Shown: in pieces, positions 28,782 to 37,187 of the stretch
Position numbering within the stretch: position 1 is the stretch's first letter
How the letters are laid out: each line of letters starts with the position of its first letter
Origin: Georgfuchsia sp049276455
GTDB lineage: Bacteria; Pseudomonadota; Gammaproteobacteria; Burkholderiales; Rhodocyclaceae
Length of the DNA stretch: 64,000 bases
Assembly (NCBI GenBank): GCA_049276455.1
Contig: JBASWL010000076.1
Coordinates: 12,409-76,408, forward strand
Direction of reading: 5' to 3'
Made by a program: the position numbers and the translations under genes
The notes under the pieces: model-generated
What the model was told of the DNA's origin: nothing
What the model saw: only the letters and a program-made list of their open reading frames with translations
Databases searched by the model: none

Positions 28782-28940
28782 TTATATGCGCCCCAGCAAA
28801 AGCAGAACGATCAGAATGATCACTACCAGACCCAGTCCGCCGCTGGGCGCGTAGCCCCAACTCCTGCTATGCGGCCAGGTGGGAATAGCGCCAACCAGCA
28901 TCAGAATCAGCACAATCAACAATATTGTTCCCAAGCTCAT
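28782..28940 (-). CDS. DUF3309 small membrane protein, 52 residues
   Basis: The 52-residue product begins MSLGTILLIVLILMLVGAIP, continues TWPHSRSWGYAPSGGLG and ends with a second hydrophobic helix and GRI. This is the DUF3309 family pattern (two helices joined by a W-P-x-S-x-x-W-G-Y linker). The function is unknown. It lies 33 bases downstream of the collagen-like gene, with AAGGAG before its start, in the same operon. Confidence 0.88.
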   Translation of the reverse strand: MSLGTILLIVLILMLVGAIPTWPHSRSWGYAPSGGLGLVVIILIVLLLLGRI

Positions 28941-28973
28941 GACATTTCTCCTTGAAGAGGTAGATGGCTAGCC

Positions 28974-29315
28974 TTAGTCCTTGGGCGGTGTCACGATGAC
29001 GGTGGTATTGCCTCCGACCTCGCCTTTATCGCCCGTGGAACCTGTTGCGCCGGTATCACCGGTTGATCCGGTGGCGCCGGTATAACCGGTTGATCCGGTG
29101 GCGCCGGTATAACCCGTAGCACCGGTATCTCCGGTAGATCCGGTGGCACCCGTGTAACCCGTAGCGCCGGTATCGCCAGTGCTTCCGGTTTCACCAGTGG
29201 CACCAGTAGGGCCGGCAGGGCCTGGAACGGTAACCACTGCCACCGGAGTCGGCCTGTCGCAAGCGCTCAATGCCAGTATTGCCAGAGCTGCTGAAAGCAC
29301 GATTGAATATTTCAT
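28974..29315 (-). CDS. Collagen-like lipoprotein
   Basis: This 113-residue protein has a lipobox (LALSAC) at residues 14-19, then about 22 uninterrupted Gly-X-Y triplets from PGPAGPTGATGE to GDKGEVGG, and a short tail with TTVIVTPP. Bacterial collagen-like proteins form triple helices. Threonine at Y positions (GXT) is abundant here, as in other prokaryotic collagens that lack hydroxyproline. It is probably a surface lipoprotein and is the first gene of a four-gene regulon operon (collagen-like, DUF3309, crystallin, aromatic-rich). Confidence 0.85.
   Translation of the reverse strand: MKYSIVLSAALAILALSACDRPTPVAVVTVPGPAGPTGATGETGSTGDTGATGYTGATGSTGDTGATGYTGATGSTGYTGATGSTGDTGATGSTGDKGEVGGNTTVIVTPPKD
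29030..29206. repeat. In-frame tandem repeats encoding the collagen triplets
   Basis: Units of 9-27 bases built from GGTGATCCGGTGGCGCCGGTATAACC-like variants (at most two differences over long parts) repeat inside the collagen-like gene. Slippage here would change the number of Gly-X-Y triplets in steps of three without losing the frame. Confidence 0.8.
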
Positions 29316-29396
29316 GAAAATTCCTCTCGAGTGTTGGATAAAACGTAGGCCTGATCGAAGTTGTCACAGGTGGATGTTGCCGTTGCGTACGGCACG

Positions 29397-29439
29397 AAAT
29401 TACGCCCTATCCGGGTAATGTTCTGTTCGGTATCGCACA
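29397..29439 (-). promoter_or_regulatory. Regulon site 5 and -10, collagen-like operon
   Basis: Palindrome TGTTCGGTATCGCACA at 29424-29439; hexamer TAATTT at 29402-29397 after 21 bases. Predicted +1 near 29390 gives a 75-base leader to the collagen-like gene. Confidence 0.75.
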
Positions 29440-29625
29440 AAGGGAGGATGGCGCTGGGCATGAAGCGATGGATTGCTTCGTCCCGGATGGATTCCTTTCA
29501 TTCAATGCATTGCTCCACGCAATGACATGCCCTGTCGTCATCCCGCAGGGCTTCCCTTCGGCCATATCGCATGCGCTGCCAGACGATGCATTATTTTTCT
29601 AACAAGCCGAAGGCCTCAACATTTA

Positions 29626-29708
29626 CAAAAGAAAAGGCCCGAAACGCAGGGAGGCGTTTAGGGCCATGAGCTACAGTCGTTCGTATCGGAGGGGGAGTAC
29701 GAACAACT
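29626..29708 (-). ncRNA. Candidate small RNA with two anti-Shine-Dalgarno loops
   Basis: Read on the minus strand, the predicted transcript starts at the base of hairpin 1. AGUUGUUCGUA (29708-29698) pairs with UACGAACGACU (29685-29675) over 11 pairs, one of them U-G, with the 12-base loop CUCCCCCUCCGA. A nine-base linker leads to hairpin 2, GGCCCUAAACGC / GCGUUUCGGGCC (29665-29654 and 29647-29636, one mismatch), with loop CUCCCU. The run UUUUCUUUU then makes this a Rho-independent terminator. Both loops are complementary to Shine-Dalgarno sequences. A regulon palindrome is centred at -41.5 relative to 29708. No protein frame uses this segment. It is a prediction from structure and promoter only. 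Confidence 0.72.
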
Positions 29709-29714
29709 GGATGC

Positions 29715-29757
29715 AGTATTACCTGTTGATCAATTCCACTCTGTACGCTGGCGCACA
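29715..29757 (-). promoter_or_regulatory. Regulon site 6 and -10, small RNA
   Basis: Palindrome TGTACGCTGGCGCACA at 29742-29757; hexamer AATACT at 29720-29715 after 21 bases (TAATAC one base earlier is equally good). A half-site CGTACA lies about 25 bases further upstream. The remaining stretch to the next gene (29760-30087) shows no frame with homology. Confidence 0.75.
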
Positions 29758-30087
29758 TAAATCGCATTATTTTCGCGGACAACGTACATACGACAGTGCA
29801 TTCCCGCAGCCGACAGGATGCTTGCCTCGCTCACAATGGATGGGTCTCATGCGGTAGTTTGAATCTAACGCGCATAATCGCAAGCATCGCCACCCGAGAT
29901 GAAAATGCGCAAAGGCTAATTGAACGTCCCCCACCCCATTCCACGGCCGGCTTTGTACAGCCGGCCGGCTGCGGCGGCGCGAAGCAGTGCTTCGCGAATC
30001 CCTGCCTACGCCCCCTACCCGGAGCGGGGCTAGCCATCGGTTCGCTACGCTCGAAAGTCACACGGTGCTCCGCAGCCGCTTTTCGGG

Positions 30088-30396
30088 TTAACGCCTGCTA
30101 GTCAGAAATCCGATCAATGCGCCGGCCAATGCCGCAGCGCCAATAACGCCCCACGGGTTGCCGTGCACATAATTATCGGTGACCATGGCCGATTCCCTCG
30201 CCCTGTCAAACATGGGTTGCGAGGCCTCGGCCAGCGCACTCTTGGCGCTGCGCAATTTGTCCTCGAATTTCGTCCTTGCACCGGCGAAGCTTTCGTCCGA
30301 TATGGACGCCACAGCCTTCAGCAAATCCTCGCTGTCGGCGATTATTGTTTTCATATCAACTGCCATTTTGGCTTTAGCCAGATTTAATTTGTTCAC
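30088..30396 (-). CDS. DUF883 (ElaB/YqjD) family membrane-anchored protein
   Basis: This 102-residue protein has a helical, charged N-terminal part (residues 1-70, DLLKAVASISDESFAGARTK) and a C-terminal membrane helix GVIGAAALAGALIGFLTSRR, the standard DUF883 layout. E. coli YqjD and ElaB are inner-membrane proteins that bind stationary-phase ribosomes; that role is plausible here. The gene is under regulon site 7. Confidence 0.88.
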   Translation of the reverse strand: MNKLNLAKAKMAVDMKTIIADSEDLLKAVASISDESFAGARTKFEDKLRSAKSALAEASQPMFDRARESAMVTDNYVHGNPWGVIGAAALAGALIGFLTSRR

Positions 30397-30428
30397 GTTT
30401 TATCACCATGTTTTCATCAAGGATGGGA

Positions 30429-30471
30429 ATCATCGGCCAGTCATTCGCCAAGGTCTGTACGCTGGCAAACA
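30429..30471. promoter_or_regulatory. Regulon site 7, DUF883 (minus) and possibly CRP-like 2 (plus)
   Basis: Palindrome TGTACGCTGGCAAACA at 30456-30471. Towards DUF883 the hexamer GATGAT (30434-30429) is at exactly 21 bases. Towards the CRP-like gene CATATT (30494-30499) is at 22 bases, so one site may serve both. Confidence 0.72.
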
Positions 30472-30634
30472 TAGGTGCAATCCCCATCCCTGGCATATTT
30501 GACGGAACTGCTTTTTACGGCCAGGGCCAGGCGTGCCCTTGAGGTTCCCGGCCGGACTATGTGCGTAACCGAACAGACAACGACGAGCGAAGAATTGATG
30601 ATTGAAGCAATTCCACCATGGAGATGCCGCGATC

Positions 30635-31375
30635 ATGCTCCTCGCCCCAATCGAAAACAGCCTGCTCGCCGCCATCCCTCACTTGGATTATGCGCGCTTG
30701 CTCACCGGCCTCGAACCAGTAACGTTGACCTTCGGTGAGGTGCTCTATGAACCAGGAGATGCGATCAGCCATGTCTACTTTCCCTGTGATTCCGTCGTAT
30801 CCTTGTTGACGCTGGCGGATGGTCATCTGGCTGTAGAAGTTGGCATGGTCGGGCGTGAGGGTATGGTCGGCATTCCCTTGATATTGGGACACAATGAGTC
30901 ATCGGTTCGCACCCTTGTGCAAGGGGCCGGGACGGCCATGCGAATGACGGCGGCAGACTTCCGCAAGGAGTTTCAGTCAAGCCTGCCGTTACAGCAGGAA
31001 CTGTACAGCTATACGCATGCGTTGATGGCCCAGATTTCGCAAACCGCCGCGTGCAATCGTTTCCATGTGCTGGAGAAGCGTTTTGCGCGCTGGCTGCTGA
31101 TGACTCAAGATCGCGTAAGAACAAATAGATTCAAAATGACACAAGATTTTCTGGGGCATATGCTTGGGGTGCGACGGGTCGGCGTCACCAATGCAGCCCA
31201 GGCGCTGCAAAAAAGCAAACTGATCAGTTACAGTCGTGGTGTCATCACCGTGCTGGATCGCAAAGGCCTCGAAGCGGTGTCCTGCGAATGTTACGAAGTC
31301 GTCAAGGATATGCACGATGCCGCCGCGCCGGGCGCGCTGAAAAAACGCAGGATGAGTGTTACGACTGCTTCCTGA
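30635..31375 (+). CDS. CRP/FNR-family regulator, paralogue 2
   Basis: This 246-residue protein has an N-terminal beta-roll (LTFGEVLYEPGDAISHVYFP near residue 35) and a C-terminal helix-turn-helix, MTQDFLGHMLGVRRVGVTNA. Its recognition helix differs from the other three paralogues: RRVGVTNA instead of RREG(V/I)TEA, losing the acidic residue that in CRP and FNR contacts the half-site. It may therefore read a different site. The ATG at 30635 aligns with the paralogues and follows GGAG; a TTG 33 bases earlier is in frame. It is divergent from DUF883. Confidence 0.85.
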   Translation: MLLAPIENSLLAAIPHLDYARLLTGLEPVTLTFGEVLYEPGDAISHVYFPCDSVVSLLTLADGHLAVEVGMVGREGMVGIPLILGHNESSVRTLVQGAGTAMRMTAADFRKEFQSSLPLQQELYSYTHALMAQISQTAACNRFHVLEKRFARWLLMTQDRVRTNRFKMTQDFLGHMLGVRRVGVTNAAQALQKSKLISYSRGVITVLDRKGLEAVSCECYEVVKDMHDAAAPGALKKRRMSVTTAS

Positions 31376-31414
31376 CTTCTGTGTTGGTCGAAATATGATT
31401 AAACCCAGGGAAAA

Positions 31415-31560
31415 GCTGATTAAGCCTCCGCCGTCATTGCGAGCGAAGCGAAGCAATCCATTATTGCAAGTAGCATTAACTGCTTATGGATCGCCCCGGG
31501 CTTTTGGCCTGCCGCGCTCTGCTCGCAGCAAGCCTCACCTCGATGACGGACCTAATCAGG
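31415..31560. repeat. MITE-like repeat copy B
   Basis: Terminal pair GCTGATTAAGCC and GGACCTAATCAGG; inner GTCATTGCGAGCGAAGCGAAG and CTCGATGACGG. It fills the gap between CRP-like 2 and cbpA and codes for nothing recognisable. Confidence 0.78.
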
Positions 31561-31613
31561 TTTAACATTTCGACATCGAAGCCTGACGGATACGAGTAGC
31601 ATTGTCCTGACTC

Positions 31614-32558
31614 ATGGAATTCAAAGACTATTACGCGGTCCTCGGCGTTGAACGCAGCGCGACGGAGGACGACATCAAGCGCGCCTACCGCAAGCTGGCG
31701 CGAAAATTCCATCCCGATGTCAGCAAGGAATCCGATGCCGAGGCGCGCTTCAAGGAAGTCGGTGAAGCCTACAAGGTGTTGAAAGACCCGGAGACACGCG
31801 CCGCCTACGACCGCATGGGCAGCCAGTGGAAACCCGGCCAGGAGTTCCAGCCGCCGCCCGATTGGGACGCCGGTTTCGAGTTCAGCGGCCGCGACGCCGG
31901 TACCGGCAACGGCGCGGAGTTCAGCGAATTCTTCGAATCGCTGTTCGGTCAACGCGCCGGCCACGCACAGGCGCACCGTCACGGCATGCATGCGCCGGGC
32001 CAGGATCACCACGCCAAGGTGCTGATCGATTTACAGGATGCCTATCGAGGCGCCCAGCGCGGCATCACCCTGCAAATGCCGGGGCTCGATGCCGAGGGGC
32101 GCCTGACGATGCAGCAGCGCACGCTTAATGTGACGATTCCCAAAGGCGTTCGCGAAGGACAGCATCTGCGCCTCGTGGGACAGGGCGCGCCGGGCCTGGG
32201 CCAGGGGCCGGCGGGCGATTTGTATCTGGAACTGGCATTCCGTCCCCACCCGCACTTCCGCGTCGACGGGCGCGATGTCTATTTCGACTTGCCGCTGGCG
32301 CCATGGGAAGCCGCGCTCGGTGCTTCGGTCACGGCGCCAACCCCCGCTGGCCCGGTTGGACTTTCGATTCCGCCGGGATCCAGCGCGGGGCGCAAATTGC
32401 GCCTCAAGGGCAGGGGTATTCCGGGCAACCCGCCCGGCGATCTGTTCGCGGTGCTTGCCATCGCCATTCCCCCCGCCAGCACCGAAGCTGAAAAGGACGC
32501 CTATCGCGCCATGCAGGTTGCCTTCAATTTTGACCCGCGAGCTCACCTCGAAAGATGA
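31614..32558 (+). CDS. cbpA: Curved DNA-binding protein / DnaJ-class co-chaperone
   Basis: This 314-residue J-domain protein begins MEFKDYYAVLGVERSATEDD with the HPD motif at about residue 33. A Gly/Phe-type linker follows, then the two C-terminal substrate-binding beta domains without the zinc finger of DnaJ, so CbpA. It stimulates the Hsp70 DnaK and binds curved DNA in E. coli. cbpM follows after six bases. Confidence 0.95.
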   Translation: MEFKDYYAVLGVERSATEDDIKRAYRKLARKFHPDVSKESDAEARFKEVGEAYKVLKDPETRAAYDRMGSQWKPGQEFQPPPDWDAGFEFSGRDAGTGNGAEFSEFFESLFGQRAGHAQAHRHGMHAPGQDHHAKVLIDLQDAYRGAQRGITLQMPGLDAEGRLTMQQRTLNVTIPKGVREGQHLRLVGQGAPGLGQGPAGDLYLELAFRPHPHFRVDGRDVYFDLPLAPWEAALGASVTAPTPAGPVGLSIPPGSSAGRKLRLKGRGIPGNPPGDLFAVLAIAIPPASTEAEKDAYRAMQVAFNFDPRAHLER

Positions 32559-32564
32559 TCCGCC

Positions 32565-32882
32565 ATGCCTGACACCAACACCAATTATCTGCACTGCCAA
32601 GTGGTCGAGGAAGAACTCGACCTGACCCTCGCCGAGCTGTGCCAGGCCTGCGGCGCGGCCGAGGAACATGTAACGACCTGGGTGCTTGAAGGCGTGCTGG
32701 AGCCTGCCGGCAGACAGCCGCGGGAGTGGCGATTTGGCGGCCCGGCGCTGCGCCGTGCGCACATCGCGTTGCGACTGACCCAGGATCTTGAAATCAATGC
32801 CGCGGGTGTCGCGCTGGCGCTCGACTTGCTGGATGAGATCAACGACCTGAGGACGCGGCTTCGGCGTTACGGGAAGGGCTGA
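32565..32882 (+). CDS. cbpM: Chaperone modulator CbpM
   Basis: This 105-residue protein has the MerR-like fold of CbpM: LAELCQACGAAEEHVTTWVLEG (residues 23-45) and WRFGGPALRRAHIALRLTQDLEIN. In E. coli CbpM binds the CbpA J-domain and blocks its co-chaperone and DNA-binding activity. Its six-base spacing from cbpA supports the pairing. Confidence 0.92.
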   Translation: MPDTNTNYLHCQVVEEELDLTLAELCQACGAAEEHVTTWVLEGVLEPAGRQPREWRFGGPALRRAHIALRLTQDLEINAAGVALALDLLDEINDLRTRLRRYGKG

Positions 32883-32993
32883 CCAGCCCCCGCCGTCACT
32901 GCGAGGAGCGGAGCGACGAAGCAGTCCATGGGTTTCGGAGGCTGGATCGGCACGGGACTTCGTCCTCGTGGGATGACGGACTTAATCAGTGTT
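32883..32993. repeat. MITE-like repeat copy C
   Basis: A shorter copy: CCCCCGCCGTCACTGCGAGG at the left and GGATGACGGACTTAATCAGTG at the right. It lies between cbpM and the convergent PAS gene and reaches the stop codon of the latter. Confidence 0.65.
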
Positions 32994-33549
32994 ACCCAAG
33001 CTTGCCGGTTTCCGTGATTGCGACGCGCACTTTTGACTCCGACTCCCTGGTCTTGACGTGAACGCAGATCATTCGTACCCGAATAGGATTGTGGTCGTCC
33101 GCTGTGAGAAGGGTTAGCTCAATGCTTTTCCGCGTCCCGGCAACTTCCATCATCAAGGCGGAAAAAAACTGGTACCAGCGGGCGATGTCTTCCTGCGCAA
33201 TGAATGGATCGAATCGTAGCCGCAACAACTTGGCCCATTCCACCCCCAGCATGGTCGCGGCGGTGTGGTTGTTCTCATCCACATAACCTGCCGCAGTCAG
33301 CGTCAGGTAGCCGACCGGGGCAAATTCGTACAGATCCGAGAACCGGGTAAGCGATGCCTCCAGGTCGGCTTGCGCCTGGCGCAATTGCTCGTTCTGGATC
33401 TCGAGCTCGATTTGATGCACTTGCAGTTCGTGCAGCAGACGCTTGGTATCTGCTTCGCTGCGCTGGCGCAGAGGCAGATTCCCCGCCAGTTTCTTCTCGG
33501 CATAGCGGCGTAGTTCACTCGCCTCCTCTTCCTTCCGGTCCTTGTCCAT
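32992..33549 (-). CDS. PAS-domain protein following the CheB-CheR gene
   Basis: This 185-residue soluble protein has an N-terminal coiled coil (about residues 1-65, LLHELQVHQIELEIQNEQLRQAQADL) and one PAS domain (YEFAPVGYLTLTAAGYVDENN, about 70-180). The coiled-coil/PAS segment is typical of the sensor kinases that share it, but no kinase domain follows. It starts two bases after the CheB-CheR gene ends and so is its operon partner; it may relay or bind a signal. Confidence 0.82.
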   Translation of the reverse strand: MDKDRKEEEASELRRYAEKKLAGNLPLRQRSEADTKRLLHELQVHQIELEIQNEQLRQAQADLEASLTRFSDLYEFAPVGYLTLTAAGYVDENNHTAATMLGVEWAKLLRLRFDPFIAQEDIARWYQFFSALMMEVAGTRKSIELTLLTADDHNPIRVRMICVHVKTRESESKVRVAITETGKLG

Positions 33550-33551
33550 AT

Positions 33552-36182
33552 TTACCTTCCTGCCTTCCTGGCGGCGTACTGCCTTGCGCCACGTAATTCC
33601 TCCTGCAGTTTCCTGATCTCGCTGATATCGATGAAGGTAATCACCACGCCATCGATGACGTTGTCCTGGGTACGGTAGGGCATGATGCGCACCCGGTACC
33701 AGCGGCCATCGTTGGTACCAACCTGTTTTTCCTGGTACACGAGAGAGCGCAGAACCTCTTCCGCGTCATCCTTGAGCGTCTGGTAGTCAAGGTCGGTGAC
33801 GATATGCGACAGCGGACGGCCGACGTCTCCGGGGATCAGCTTGAAGAGGTCCGTCGCATGAGGGGTGAAGCGTCGCAGCATCATTTCACTGTCGAGGAAA
33901 ATAGTGGCGATCTCCGTGCTGTTGAGCAGGTTTGCCATGTCGTTCCTGATCGAGTTCAGGTCATCGACCTTTGATTGCAGTTCGGCATTGACCGTCTGTA
34001 TTTCCTCGTTCATGGACTGCATTTCTTCCTTGGAGGTGGTCAATTCCTCGTTGGTGGATTGCAGTTCCTCGTTGGTGGATTGCAGCTCTTCATTGCTCGA
34101 TTTCAATTCTTCTATCGAGGTTTGCGTTTCCTCGTGGGTTACCTGTAGTGCCTCGCGGGTCTGCTCCAGTTCCCGTAGCAAGGCTTCGTGCGTGGAGGAA
34201 GCTACAGACTTCCGGCTCCTGCCGCGAAGCGGGGGTGCGGCGACATCATTGAAGATGATGAGTACCCGGCCACGCAGTGCTTCAGGCTTGTCAATGGCCT
34301 GCACGGTGATATTCACAAGCTGCGTGCCACCGCCGGTGTCTATCCTTAATTGGTTGAGGTGAATCGGTTGCCGATCCTGCAAGGCCTTGCGAATGACGCC
34401 CGGGAGCGACTCGCGCAATCCTTCGCGCGCCATGGCGTGGATATTTATGTTGACCTTGCCCGCGGCGGGCTCGAGGTACTTCCCGGTACGGCCGCTGATG
34501 TACAGGATGTCTCCGCCGGCGTTGACCAGTACGGCCGCGGGGGAGTGGTTCTGCAGAATGATCTGATCCGTCAAGCGTCCGACATTCTCGTCGGGATCGG
34601 CGTGCGAAAAATCCGTGGCGGGCACGGCAGCACTCGATGCTTTGGACGGAAACGGCAAGGCCGTGAGCGGTAATGTATGCTCAATACGTCGGAACAGACG
34701 GGCCTTGCTGTTCTCCGCCACGAACAAACGATCGAAGCCGCCGATGGACTCGGCGCTGCCGAGCAGCAGCAGTCCTTCAGGGTTCAAGGCGTAGTGAAAC
34801 AGCGGCAACAGCTTTTTCTGGAGTTCCGCGCGGAAATAGATCAGCAGATTGCGGCAGCAGAGAATGTCCAGCTTGGTAAAAGGCGGATCGGAGATGATGT
34901 TCTGCGGCGCGAACACCACCATCTCGCGAATTTCCTTCTTGATCCTGAAAACACCCCCATCCTCGACGAAGTAGCGGGCAAGCCTTTGCGGCGATACGTC
35001 GCTGGCGATGTTGGCGGGATAGACACCCTTGCGCGCCTTCTCGATCGCCTCGGGATCGAGATCGGTGCCATAGATCTGCAACTGGAAGCGTCCGTCCGGC
35101 CTGACCAGGTCGATGGCTTCCTTGAAGACGATGGCGAGGGAATATGCCTCTTCACCGCTGGAGCAGGCCGGAACCCAGGCTCTGAACGCCTTGCCGGCGG
35201 GAAACCGGGCCAGCATGGCGGGAATCGCCACGCTGCGCAAATGCTCCCAGACATCGGCATCGCGGAAGAAATTGGTCACGCCGATCAGCAACTCCCTGCA
35301 AAGTAGATCGACTTCCGGCGGATTTTCGCGCAGGAATCGGACGTAGTCGGAAATGCCGCTGATCTGGTGCAGGGCGATGCGCCGTTCGGTACGCCGAACC
35401 AGCGTATTGGTTTTGTAAAGCGAGAAATCGTTGCCGCTGCGATCACGCAGCAGGACGACGATCTTGTCCAGGTCGCTCGGGATGATGGCTTTGGAGGAGG
35501 CTTCTTCCGACCAGGTCTGTGCCGGATGCCTGAGGTAGGCGGCTATTCGCGCCGGCATCTCCTCGGGTGGCACCACGATATCCGCCACGCCGGCCTTGAT
35601 GGCGCTGCGCGGCATGCTGTCGGAATTGGCGCTGGCGGGTTCCTGCACCACCACCAGACCGTCCTTTTCCTTGATGGCGCGCAAGCCGAGTACGCCATCG
35701 GATCCCATGCCCGAGAGGATGACACCGACAGCCCGCTTCTGCTGGTCCTGGGCCAGCGTGCGCAGGAAGAAGTCGATCGGCAGACGCAGGCCGCGGGCCT
35801 GGACGGGCTCCAGCAGATGGAGCACCCCGTGCAGCAGCGACAGATCCTTGCCGGGGGGAATGACATAGACGCAATTGGGTTTTGTCTTCATCCCTTCGCC
35901 GGCTTCGGTCACGACCATGCGGGTCGACCGCTGCAGCAGCTCCGGCAGGGCACTGGGTTGGTTCGGCGTCAGGTGCTGGACGACGACAAAGGCCATTCCA
36001 CTGTCGGGCGGGACATGGGAGAAGAAACTGTCGAGGGCGTCGAGGCCGCCCGCCGAGCAGCCAATGCCGATCACGGGGAAGTCGATACCCTGGGGCTCAA
36101 CCAATGTCGACACCGGCGGCGCATGCGCGGCTTTTGCGCGCTTGCGTGCGCGTGGGATGGCTTGCTTGCCTGTTTTTGTCAT
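33552..36182 (-). CDS. CheB-CheR-PAS fusion
   Basis: This 876-residue protein combines a CheB methylesterase (about 15-190; Ser in GIGCSAGG, His in VVQHL, Asp in LSGMGSDG), a CheR methyltransferase (about 210-475; TNFFRD, ACSSGEEAYS), a PAS domain near 525-640, a long coiled coil with three exact STNEELQ-type repeats (about 670-730), and a second PAS domain near 740-860. There is no kinase domain. The start MTKTGKQ is chosen because an upstream extension has no homology and overlaps the CRP-like gene. Such fusions sense signals and modify unknown partners. Confidence 0.88.
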   Translation of the reverse strand: MTKTGKQAIPRARKRAKAAHAPPVSTLVEPQGIDFPVIGIGCSAGGLDALDSFFSHVPPDSGMAFVVVQHLTPNQPSALPELLQRSTRMVVTEAGEGMKTKPNCVYVIPPGKDLSLLHGVLHLLEPVQARGLRLPIDFFLRTLAQDQQKRAVGVILSGMGSDGVLGLRAIKEKDGLVVVQEPASANSDSMPRSAIKAGVADIVVPPEEMPARIAAYLRHPAQTWSEEASSKAIIPSDLDKIVVLLRDRSGNDFSLYKTNTLVRRTERRIALHQISGISDYVRFLRENPPEVDLLCRELLIGVTNFFRDADVWEHLRSVAIPAMLARFPAGKAFRAWVPACSSGEEAYSLAIVFKEAIDLVRPDGRFQLQIYGTDLDPEAIEKARKGVYPANIASDVSPQRLARYFVEDGGVFRIKKEIREMVVFAPQNIISDPPFTKLDILCCRNLLIYFRAELQKKLLPLFHYALNPEGLLLLGSAESIGGFDRLFVAENSKARLFRRIEHTLPLTALPFPSKASSAAVPATDFSHADPDENVGRLTDQIILQNHSPAAVLVNAGGDILYISGRTGKYLEPAAGKVNINIHAMAREGLRESLPGVIRKALQDRQPIHLNQLRIDTGGGTQLVNITVQAIDKPEALRGRVLIIFNDVAAPPLRGRSRKSVASSTHEALLRELEQTREALQVTHEETQTSIEELKSSNEELQSTNEELQSTNEELTTSKEEMQSMNEEIQTVNAELQSKVDDLNSIRNDMANLLNSTEIATIFLDSEMMLRRFTPHATDLFKLIPGDVGRPLSHIVTDLDYQTLKDDAEEVLRSLVYQEKQVGTNDGRWYRVRIMPYRTQDNVIDGVVITFIDISEIRKLQEELRGARQYAARKAGR

Positions 36183-36226
36183 CACCTGACTATTCCGTGT
36201 GATCGGCGGCTGGATTGGCCGGCGAC

Positions 36227-36955
36227 TCAGTAAAGCGCGGATACGGGCAGATGCTCGAGCAGACGGTCGTATTCCTTCTTGACCACGGCATAGCACTCGC
36301 ATACCGCCTGTTCCAGCCCTGGCCGGTCAAGCACGGTAATGTGGCCGCGGCTGTAGCTGATGAGGCCGGCGCGCTGCAAATGCCCGGCGGCTTCAGTGAC
36401 CCCTTCGCGCCGCACGCCAAGCATGTTGGCGATCAGCTCCTGGGTCATGATCAACTCGGCGCCAGGCAGGCGGTCCAGGCTCAGCAGCAGCCAGCGGCAC
36501 AGTTGCTGTTCCAGCGAATGGTGCCGATTGCATACCGCCGTCTGCGCCATCTGTGTGATCAGCGCCTGGGTGTAGCGCAGCAGCAGGTGCAGCACCGGCC
36601 CGTTGCGATTGAATTCCTGCTTCAGTAATTGGGCTTTTAATCGATAACCGTAGCCCATACTTTGCACCACAGCCCGGTTCGGTGTGGTCTCGCCACCCAT
36701 GAACAGCGAGATGCCAATAATCCCCTCGTTGCCGACCACGGCGATTTCGGCCGAGGCGCCGTCCGCCATGACATACAGCAGCGAAACGATGGCAGTGGTC
36801 GGGAAATACACGTGCTGTAGATGCCCGCCGGATTCGTAGAGTGCTTCGCCGAGCGGCATCGGGGTCAGCTCCAGATGAGGCGACAGTCGCTCGAGGTCCG
36901 CACTGGGCAGGGCGGCAAGCAGTTTGTTTTGCTTCGGATTATGAGGAGAAGGCAA
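36227..36955 (-). CDS. CRP/FNR-family regulator, paralogue 3
   Basis: The 242 residues start from a TTG with GAGG five bases upstream, in line with the N-termini of the other paralogues (LPSPHNPKQNKLLAALP); a TTG 27 bases earlier is also open. The beta-roll contains PMPLGEALYESGGHLQHVYF and the helix-turn-helix is MTQELIANMLGVRREGVTEA. It lies 44 bases upstream of the CheB-CheR gene, so this regulator, CheB-CheR-PAS and PAS form one operon. No regulon palindrome was found in the 232-base gap upstream. Confidence 0.86.
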   Translation of the reverse strand: MPSPHNPKQNKLLAALPSADLERLSPHLELTPMPLGEALYESGGHLQHVYFPTTAIVSLLYVMADGASAEIAVVGNEGIIGISLFMGGETTPNRAVVQSMGYGYRLKAQLLKQEFNRNGPVLHLLLRYTQALITQMAQTAVCNRHHSLEQQLCRWLLLSLDRLPGAELIMTQELIANMLGVRREGVTEAAGHLQRAGLISYSRGHITVLDRPGLEQAVCECYAVVKKEYDRLLEHLPVSALY

Positions 36956-37187
36956 AGTAACCTCTTGAAGGTTTGGCCACAAACGCCAAATCGCATAATT
37001 CCTGCGAGATATATCATGGAATCCGCGCAGCGTAACAGAATCAGCAGGTTATTGTGCATAGACAAAAGAACCTCGCCGACGCGACCACGATTGCCGACCC
37101 CATTATTCACTTTAGGTCACTTTGGGTCACTCCGCCATCTTCCTGCTTCGCTATCTGCAGGAACCAGATGATGTTGACAAACTCAGT

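Noticed and set aside
29030..29206. Regular short repeats that might be a CRISPR array
   Set aside because: The repeats are multiples of nine bases with no spacers and translate as Gly-X-Y triplets inside a lipoprotein gene.
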